From positions 1 through 13,318 of the forward strand of contig DAOUPQ010000032.1 of NCBI GenBank assembly GCA_030626085.1: a DNA stretch of 13,318 bases, read 5' to 3'. Positions 8,451 through 13,318 of the stretch are shown one piece after another. Numbering within the stretch: the stretch's first letter is position 1; each line of letters starts with the position of its first letter. Below the pieces are notes generated by a model. It was not told where the DNA came from, made no database searches, and was given only the letters and a program-made list of their open reading frames with translations. The position numbers and the translations under genes are program-made. This DNA comes from Flavobacteriia bacterium. Lineage in GTDB: Bacteria; Bacteroidota; Bacteroidia; Flavobacteriales; Flavobacteriaceae.

Positions 8451-8963
8451 CTAAATTCCAGTATCAAAAGAACCAAATAGGTATGTATCATTAAAAATCA
8501 ATGATTCTTCTCCATTCTTTAATACTACGTCATGTAAAATAACTACATGATTATATGCTATTGTATCTTTTCCTTCTTCATCTAAAACAACTCTATTAAC
8601 AACTTCAATTATTCCTGAAACACCACGCCAATCTTTTGTTACCAAAGGTGTTGTTGGAGGTATAACAGAACAAAAGTAATCTTTTTTTACTTCGCCATCA
8701 AAAACCCTGTCGGTTACTGTAATGGGTCCGTTTTCTGTTACACTCGCAGGGGGAACAGGTTCAGTAGAATTTTTAATCTGCTCATCTGTAAGTGTGACGA
8801 TCAAAGCTTCTCTATGACCATTATCACTCAGTCTGTATAATGTATAAATATCTGTTTTACATATATTTACAGTATCTTCAAACTCAAATCCAGGAATATC
8901 CAAATCACCATCACTACATGAAAACCCCGAAAAAATAAATAGTAAAAAGAATAATTTTTTCAT
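8451..8963 (-). CDS. Small lipoprotein of unknown function
   Basis: The 170-residue product begins MKKLFFLLFIFSGFSC. A basic start, a hydrophobic core and a lipobox ending at Cys16 predict lipidation by signal peptidase II. The residues after the Cys, SDGDLD, are acidic. In Flavobacteriia and Bacteroides, acidic residues just after the lipidated Cys act as a lipoprotein export signal to the cell surface, so surface exposure is plausible. The mature part has two further cysteines, Cys35 and Cys98, which could pair, and a beta-rich pattern with alternating hydrophobic residues towards the C-terminus (VVILHDVVL, LIFNDTYLF). I recognise no domain. It is a single-gene unit, convergent with the dipeptidase and divergent from the cysteine desulfurase. 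The reading frame is convincing because the signal sequence is intact and its promoter-side context is AT-rich. Confidence 0.85.
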   Translation of the reverse strand: MKKLFFLLFIFSGFSCSDGDLDIPGFEFEDTVNICKTDIYTLYRLSDNGHREALIVTLTDEQIKNSTEPVPPASVTENGPITVTDRVFDGEVKKDYFCSVIPPTTPLVTKDWRGVSGIIEVVNRVVLDEEGKDTIAYNHVVILHDVVLKNGEESLIFNDTYLFGSFDTGI

Positions 8964-8998
8964 TCGTTAAAAAAATATAAGATAAATTTGATTTGCAA

Positions 8999-9006
8999 CA
9001 AAAATA
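8999..9006 (-). promoter_or_regulatory. Candidate -7 box of the lipoprotein gene
   Basis: Minus-strand TATTTTTG matches the Bacteroidota TAnnTTTG consensus and lies 35 nt upstream of the ATG at 8963, a normal leader distance. No clear upstream TTG element was seen, so support is moderate. Confidence 0.4.
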
Positions 9007-9052
9007 ACAGTTTTCTTTAATTAATGATTATTTTTAACATGATAAATTTAAT

Positions 9053-9060
9053 TACTTTTG
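9053..9060 (+). promoter_or_regulatory. Candidate -7 box immediately before the cysteine desulfurase start
   Basis: Plus-strand TACTTTTG is a perfect TAnnTTTG match ending only 4 nt before the ATG at 9065. If used at the usual distance of about 5-8 nt, transcription would begin at or next to the start codon, giving an essentially leaderless mRNA. No clear TTG element is present about 20 nt upstream, so it may be a chance match. Confidence 0.3.
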
Positions 9061-9064
9061 TTTT

Positions 9065-10198
9065 ATGAAAAAATTATATTTAGATAACGCAGCAACTACA
9101 CCAATTGATAAAGAAGTTATTGATTTAATTACTAGTTCTATGCATGATGTTTTTGGAAACCCTTCTTCAACGCATCAATATGGAAGAAAGGCAAAATCAT
9201 TGGTTGAAAATGCTCGAAAAAATATTGCAAAATATCTGAATTGTTCGGCGAATGAGATCATTTTTACTTCAGGAGGTAGTGAAGCTGATAATCTTATTTT
9301 ATTTAATGCCATTGGCAATTTAGGTGTTAAGAGAATTATTTCATCAAAAATTGAACATCATGCAGTGATACACACCATTGAAGCTATTCAAAAAAAGTAT
9401 CATATCAAAGTTGATTTTGTAGATCTTGACGAAAATGGTGTAGTGGATTATCAAAATTTAGAAGATCTGTTAAAAAGCTCAGATCAAAAAACTTTGGTTA
9501 GTTTGATGTTGGTAAATAATGAAATTGGAAATATTTTAGATCTGCAAATAGTATCAGATCTTTGTTTAAAATATAATGCTTTATTTCACTCAGATACTGT
9601 TCAGGGAATAGCGCATACAACAATAGATCTTCAAAAAACACCCATTGATTTTTTTGCGGCCAGCGCCCATAAGTTTCACGGTCCAAAAGGTGTAGGTTTT
9701 GCTTTTTTTAAAAAAGGTACAGGTGTGCAACCTTTACTAATAGGTGGAGAACAAGAACGTGGTGCAAGAGCCGGAACAGAGAATATTCACAGTATCATTG
9801 GTATGGAAAAAGCTATGGAAATTGCTTATCAAAATTATGATAAAGATGAAGCTTATATATCACAATTAAAACAAATTTTTATTGATAAATTACAACGCAA
9901 TTTTAACGGAATTAAATTTAATGGCACTTCATCTCAATTGGATATAAGTGCTTTTCATATCTTAAATGTACGATTTTCAAAAGAAATACCAATGTTACTT
10001 TTTAACTTAGATCTAAAGGGAATAGCTGTTTCTGGTGGTAGTGCCTGTCAAAGTGGAAGCAATAAAGGTTCACATGTACTAAATTCAATCCTCAATGAAA
10101 ATGATGCACAAAAAACCTCAGTAAGATTTTCCTTTAGTAAATATAACACCAAAGAAGAAATTGATATTGTTATTGATGTACTAAAAAAATTCTTGTAA
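9065..10198 (+). CDS. Cysteine desulfurase, NifS/IscS type (class V PLP enzyme)
   Basis: The 377-residue enzyme removes sulfur from L-cysteine, leaving alanine and a persulfide on the catalytic Cys for Fe-S cluster or other sulfur transfer. It is cytoplasmic. Motifs in order are the family-typical YLDNAATTP at 5-13, GNPSSTH at 31-37, the phosphate loop TSGGSEADN at 68-76, His98 in EHHAVI, Asp177 and Gln180 in HSDTVQG, Lys203 (Schiff base) in SAHKFHGPKGVG, RAGTEN at 235-240, and the persulfide Cys328 in SGGSACQSGS. The C-terminus stops at the end of the small domain without the extra tail of about 20-25 residues that Escherichia coli IscS has for IscU binding. It has no isc or suf neighbours and seems to be a single-gene unit, convergent with the PLP enzyme gene 39 nt away. 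Whether it serves general Fe-S assembly or a specialised use such as tRNA thiolation cannot be told here. Confidence 0.95.
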   Translation: MKKLYLDNAATTPIDKEVIDLITSSMHDVFGNPSSTHQYGRKAKSLVENARKNIAKYLNCSANEIIFTSGGSEADNLILFNAIGNLGVKRIISSKIEHHAVIHTIEAIQKKYHIKVDFVDLDENGVVDYQNLEDLLKSSDQKTLVSLMLVNNEIGNILDLQIVSDLCLKYNALFHSDTVQGIAHTTIDLQKTPIDFFAASAHKFHGPKGVGFAFFKKGTGVQPLLIGGEQERGARAGTENIHSIIGMEKAMEIAYQNYDKDEAYISQLKQIFIDKLQRNFNGIKFNGTSSQLDISAFHILNVRFSKEIPMLLFNLDLKGIAVSGGSACQSGSNKGSHVLNSILNENDAQKTSVRFSFSKYNTKEEIDIVIDVLKKFL

Positions 10199-10237
10199 TA
10201 AAATAATATTAAACTATTTTTCAATACTTTTTACCTT

Positions 10238-11397
10238 TTACTTTTTAACTTCCTGCAAAGCTTCCTCAATATCATTGATAATATCTTGATAATCTTCAAT
10301 ACCTACTGAAAAACGCAATAAATTATTGGAGATACCAATTTTATTTCTATCATCTTCACTTAAAAGTGCATGTGAAGTTAGTGCCGGCATTAAAATAGTT
10401 GACTCTACCCCTGCCAGACTCATGGATGGTTTGATCATTTTTAAAGCATTTTGAAAAGCTATTGCATCTATATTTTTATGGAGTTCAAAAGATAACATTC
10501 CGCCAAAACCGTGCATTTGAGCTTTAGCAATTTTATAATTTGGATGCGATGGCAAACCGGGATAATACACTTTTGCAATATCTTTGTGACCATCTAGATA
10601 TTCAGCAATAATTTGTGCGTTTTTATTGTGTTTTTCAATCCTCAATGCTAAAGTTTTGATACTTCTTTCTAACAGATAACACATAAAATCGCTCAAATTT
10701 CCTCCAAAATTAATACCTTTTTGAAAAATTTTATCAATATGCTCTTTACTTCCGGCAACCGCTCCAGCAAGAATATCACTGTGCCCTCCTAAATATTTAG
10801 TAGCACTGTGAATAGAAATGTCAATACCAAGATCAATTGGTGTTTGATTGATAGGAGAAGCAAAAGTATTATCGATCATACTAACAATGTTATGCTTTTT
10901 GACTAATTTGGATACAGCTTTAACATCTGTAATTGTAAGTAATGGATTAGACGGTGTTTCAATATAAATTACTTTGGCATTACTTTTTATTTTGGACTTA
11001 AAATTCTCCAGATCAACACCTTCAGTAAAGTCATATTCAATACCATAGTTTTGGAATTCTTTAACTATAAAATTATGTGCCCCTCCATAGATCTCATTTT
11101 GAAAAACAACATGATCTCCTTTTTTTAAAAAAGCTAATAATGACGTACTTATGGCAGCTATACCCGATCCGAATGGTAAAGCAGCTTCTGCATTTTCTAA
11201 TGCAGCTATCTTTTTACCGATAACTTCCTGATTTGGCGTATTAAAATAGCGTGGATACCTTTTAGTTTCAACATCCAAAAAGGGATAAGAAGTCGCCATA
11301 TAGATTGGTGAAATTGCACCCCAAACTGTTAGTCTTTTATCTCTCCCTCGTGAATGCAAACCGTATGTTTCCCTATATTTTTTATTCTTCTATCCAT
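10238..11397 (-). CDS. Cys/Met-metabolism PLP enzyme (cystathionine gamma-synthase/lyase family), apparent N-terminal frameshift
   Basis: The long frame (stop at 10238) gives 373 residues if begun at a TTG at 11359. Counted from there it holds YPRYFNTPNQE at 35-45, YGG at 91-93, ETPSNP at 134-139, Asp163 in MIDNTFASP, and the PLP Lys188 in SATKYLGGHSD, so the catalytic core is complete. There is no in-frame ATG before residue 21. A different frame starts with ATG at 11397 and encodes MDRRIKNIGKHTVCIHEGEIKD before a TAA at 11331-11329. Its HTVCIHEGE segment is what homologues normally carry just before the GAISPIY segment found in the long frame. One extra base in the A-run at 11338-11335 would join both parts. 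The ATG overlaps the end of the peroxidase gene by 16 nt, which fits operon coupling. Family members interconvert cysteine, homocysteine and methionine. The exact reaction is undetermined. The gene is either frameshifted or contains an indel error. Confidence 0.85.
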
Positions 11398-11936
11398 GAT
11401 ATTACAGATTCATCAGTAGGCAGTGTTTTTGGAGTAATCACTTTAATAACTTCTCCTTCCTCATTGATCAGGTATTTTTGAAAGTTCCATTTTATTCTAG
11501 AATCTTTATAACCATTTTTAGATTTTTCTGTTAAGAACTGATAAATAGGATGCATATCTTTTCCTTTTACAGAAATTTTTGACATCATAGGGAAGGTAAC
11601 TCCATAGTTTTGTTCACAAAATGTGGCAATTTCAGCATCAGAACCCGGTTCTTGTTTTAAAAAATTATTAGCGGGAAAACCAACAATCACAAAATTCTTA
11701 TCCTTATAAGTATCATATAATTTTTGCAGATCTTTATATTGAGGCGTCAATCCACATTCAGAAGCTGTATTGACGATCATTACTTTTTTACCTTTTAGGG
11801 AAGCCATATCATACTCATCTCCATACAGATCCTGTACTTTGAATTGATAAATATTCTCTTGTGCTTGTATTGCATTCCATGTAACTAAAGAAAAGAGTAT
11901 AATTGCTATAAAATTAAAATGTTTTAAATGTCTCAT
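11382..11936 (-). CDS. Exported glutathione peroxidase family thiol peroxidase (Cys type)
   Basis: The 184-residue protein has a signal peptide (hydrophobic core about residues 8-20, probable cleavage near QA|QE at 25-26), placing it in the periplasm. It reduces peroxides. The catalytic tetrad is intact: peroxidatic Cys61 in NTASECGLTPQY, Gln95 in KQEPGS, and Trp150 and Asn151 in KWNF. Cys61 is a cysteine, not selenocysteine. Cys107 in TFCEQNYGVTFP lies where thioredoxin-dependent members have their resolving Cys. The block normally read GFPCNQF is GFPANNF here, so the third Cys of the family is absent. A thioredoxin-like rather than glutathione reductant is likely by family analogy. The ATG overlaps the TGA of the upstream cytochrome biogenesis gene (ATGA at 11936-11933), and its end overlaps the next gene. 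These overlaps indicate translational coupling in a three-gene operon. Confidence 0.94.
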   Translation of the reverse strand: MRHLKHFNFIAIILFSLVTWNAIQAQENIYQFKVQDLYGDEYDMASLKGKKVMIVNTASECGLTPQYKDLQKLYDTYKDKNFVIVGFPANNFLKQEPGSDAEIATFCEQNYGVTFPMMSKISVKGKDMHPIYQFLTEKSKNGYKDSRIKWNFQKYLINEEGEVIKVITPKTLPTDESVISWIEE

Positions 11937-13318
11937 TTTTTATAATGTTTTTTATATTTAAAGAATGCTAATAAACTCAATACAGCTGAGATTGTCAACC
12001 ATCCCCAAATTTGATTTGGAATTGGTGCCGATTCACCAGAAGCATAAGAATGTAAACCTGATAACAAATGATTTACACCTAAATAGGTCATTAATATTGA
12101 AGCAAAAGCAAATATTGAAACCATATTAAAGGTATATTTCCCTCTTAATCCGGGGATCAATCGCATATGCAAAACAAATGCATATACCATAATACTTATC
12201 AAAGCCCAGGTTTCTTTAGGATCCCAACCCCAATATCTACCCCAACTTTCATTGGCCCATATACCTCCCAAAAAGTTTCCAATTACTAACAAAACCAATC
12301 CAATTGTCAATGACATTTCATTAATAACAGTTAGCTCATCAATGACTAGTTTTATTCTATCCTTATTATTTTTTGTCGTAAAAATATATAAGATCATAAC
12401 CAACAACCCTAAGATCATGCTGATTGTAAACGGACCGTAACTCGCAACGATAATTGCAACATGCACCATTAACCAATAAGAATCCAAAACGGGCACTAAA
12501 TTTCCTATAGAAGGATCCATCCAATTCCAATGTGCCACCATCAGAAGCATCGATGTTACAAATGTTGTTGTTGCCAGTGTTAATGAAGATCTTTTTCCAA
12601 AGATCAAACCGAATAACATCGTTGCCCATGACACATAGATCATTGATTCATAACCATTGCTCCAAGGAGCATGACCCGAAATATACCAACGAATTCCTAA
12701 ACCAATAGTATGATAAACAAATAGTAATAATATAATAAGAGAACTAATTTTTATAAGCGTTTTTACTAATTTATTGTCGTTAAAAATATTGATAATAACA
12801 ACCACGAACATCAATAAACTCGCCAACATATATTTCCAAAATAAGCCTTTAAAAATATCGTATTTATTATAAAATAATTCCAATTTTACTTTCCTTTCTG
12901 AAGGCATCACTTCACCTCCGAATTTATTCTGATATTTATGAAGGCTCTCTAAAAGATCATCTGCTTTGGTATAATCATTACTACTTACCGCAATTTGAAC
13001 TGTTTGACTGTACAGATTAATAATATTTGCAACAAAAAGTGAATCTGTTCCTTTAAAACCGGCTTGATCAACTTCAAGATCAGAAAACCATTTGTTATTG
13101 CTATCCCCTTTTAAGGGGAAAAATTTAAAAATGCTCCCTTGTAAAGCACCATATAAAAGATTTGTCCTTCCATCAATATTTAAAATACTCTCTTCGTATT
13201 TGGTTTTAATTTTCTTTTTATGTGCAATGGCTACTTCATCATTTAATTTGTACTCTCCTTTATCAGTAAATAAATCAGAAAAACGAGCATATTTTTGATT
13301 ATGAGGAATACCGATGAG
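11933..13318 (-). CDS. ccsA: Cytochrome c biogenesis protein with C-terminal CcsA domain, partial (N-terminus off the right edge)
   Basis: The frame is open from the right edge to TGA at 11935-11933, giving 461 residues. A start at GTG 12910 would be an internal artefact, because the 136 residues before it are open and read as plausible protein. These first residues (for example YGALQGSIFKFFPLKGDSN around 55-73) look soluble. They are followed by a multi-span membrane domain. The tryptophan-rich haem-handling WWD motif, WANESWGRYWGWDPKETW, lies at about residues 354-371. Conserved-looking histidines flank it in GHAPWSNGYES (about 215-225), VHVAII (about 285) and NHLLSGLH (about 416-423). The protein carries haem across the membrane and ligates it to apocytochrome c (System II). 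In Bacteroidota this domain often ends a large protein of about 1000 residues that also has a ResB-like part, which would lie beyond the window. It is the first visible gene of the ccsA-gpx-PLP operon. Confidence 0.93.
   Translation of the reverse strand, partial: LIGIPHNQKYARFSDLFTDKGEYKLNDEVAIAHKKKIKTKYEESILNIDGRTNLLYGALQGSIFKFFPLKGDSNNKWFSDLEVDQAGFKGTDSLFVANIINLYSQTVQIAVSSNDYTKADDLLESLHKYQNKFGGEVMPSERKVKLELFYNKYDIFKGLFWKYMLASLLMFVVVIINIFNDNKLVKTLIKISSLIILLLFVYHTIGLGIRWYISGHAPWSNGYESMIYVSWATMLFGLIFGKRSSLTLATTTFVTSMLLMVAHWNWMDPSIGNLVPVLDSYWLMVHVAIIVASYGPFTISMILGLLVMILYIFTTKNNKDRIKLVIDELTVINEMSLTIGLVLLVIGNFLGGIWANESWGRYWGWDPKETWALISIMVYAFVLHMRLIPGLRGKYTFNMVSIFAFASILMTYLGVNHLLSGLHSYASGESAPIPNQIWGWLTISAVLSLLAFFKYKKHYKK

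Noticed and set aside
10199..10237. Possible terminator between the desulfurase and the PLP enzyme gene
   Set aside because: The gap is AT-rich with T-runs but contains no clear inverted repeat.
12366..12629. Minus-strand open frame of 87 codons inside ccsA
   Set aside because: It is an alternative frame of the CcsA membrane domain, which carries the WWD motif in the main frame.
12905..12910. GTG/ATG at 12910-12905 as the start of the CcsA protein
   Set aside because: The frame stays open without a stop for 136 more codons to the window edge, and the extra residues look like genuine protein, so this is an internal position in a gene truncated by the window.
13107..13121. Inverted repeat CCCCTTTTAAGGGG, resembling a terminator stem or dispersed repeat
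   Set aside because: It lies inside the open CcsA reading frame and encodes part of FFPLKGD in a segment that reads as normal protein, so coding sequence explains it.
13092..13298. Plus-strand open frame of 68 codons at the right edge
   Set aside because: It is antisense to the N-terminal extension of the CcsA protein. That frame is open throughout and fits the family.

Overview
The window looks like chromosomal DNA from a member of the Bacteroidota, most likely Flavobacteriia. The reasons are strong AT-richness, starts without recognisable Shine-Dalgarno sequences, several perfect matches to the Bacteroidota -7 promoter element TAnnTTTG, a lipoprotein with an acidic stretch after the lipobox Cys, a CcsA-type protein fused to a long upstream region, and protein sequences of flavobacterial character. 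This placement is inference from the sequence alone. I saw no tRNA, rRNA, CRISPR array, insertion sequence or phage gene.

Layout. (1) Positions 1-4520, minus strand: a leucine-biosynthesis operon transcribed leuC, leuD, leuA-like synthase, leuB, with leuB cut by the left edge. Together these convert a 2-oxoacid plus acetyl-CoA through the isomerase and dehydrogenase steps. (2) Positions 4521-5010: a very AT-rich, gene-free divergent spacer with promoter-like boxes for both sides and a perfect 11-bp stem-loop. (3) Positions 5011-8415, plus strand: a two-gene unit with an 18-nt gap. The first gene encodes a 694-residue protein of unknown function whose centre looks like a fold-type I PLP enzyme. 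The second encodes an exported M19-type zinc dipeptidase. This is the least explained part of the window. (4) Positions 8451-8963, minus strand: a small lipoprotein of unknown function. (5) Positions 9065-10198, plus strand: a NifS/IscS-type cysteine desulfurase. (6) Positions 10238-13318, minus strand: a tightly overlapping operon. It starts with a CcsA-type cytochrome c biogenesis protein that runs off the right edge, followed by an exported glutathione peroxidase and a trans-sulfuration-type PLP enzyme.

The most concrete anomaly is in the last of these genes. Its true N-terminus appears to lie in a different frame from the rest, starting at an ATG at 11397 inside the end of the peroxidase gene. 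A one-base shift near 11335-11340 separates the two parts. It is either a real frameshift mutation or an indel error in the sequence.

The right half is rich in sulfur and thiol biochemistry (cysteine desulfurase, trans-sulfuration enzyme, thiol peroxidase, cytochrome c maturation), but only the ccsA-gpx-PLP trio is physically linked as an operon. I did not find a clearly new defence or mobile system. The best candidate for undescribed biology is the PLP-like protein and dipeptidase pair.
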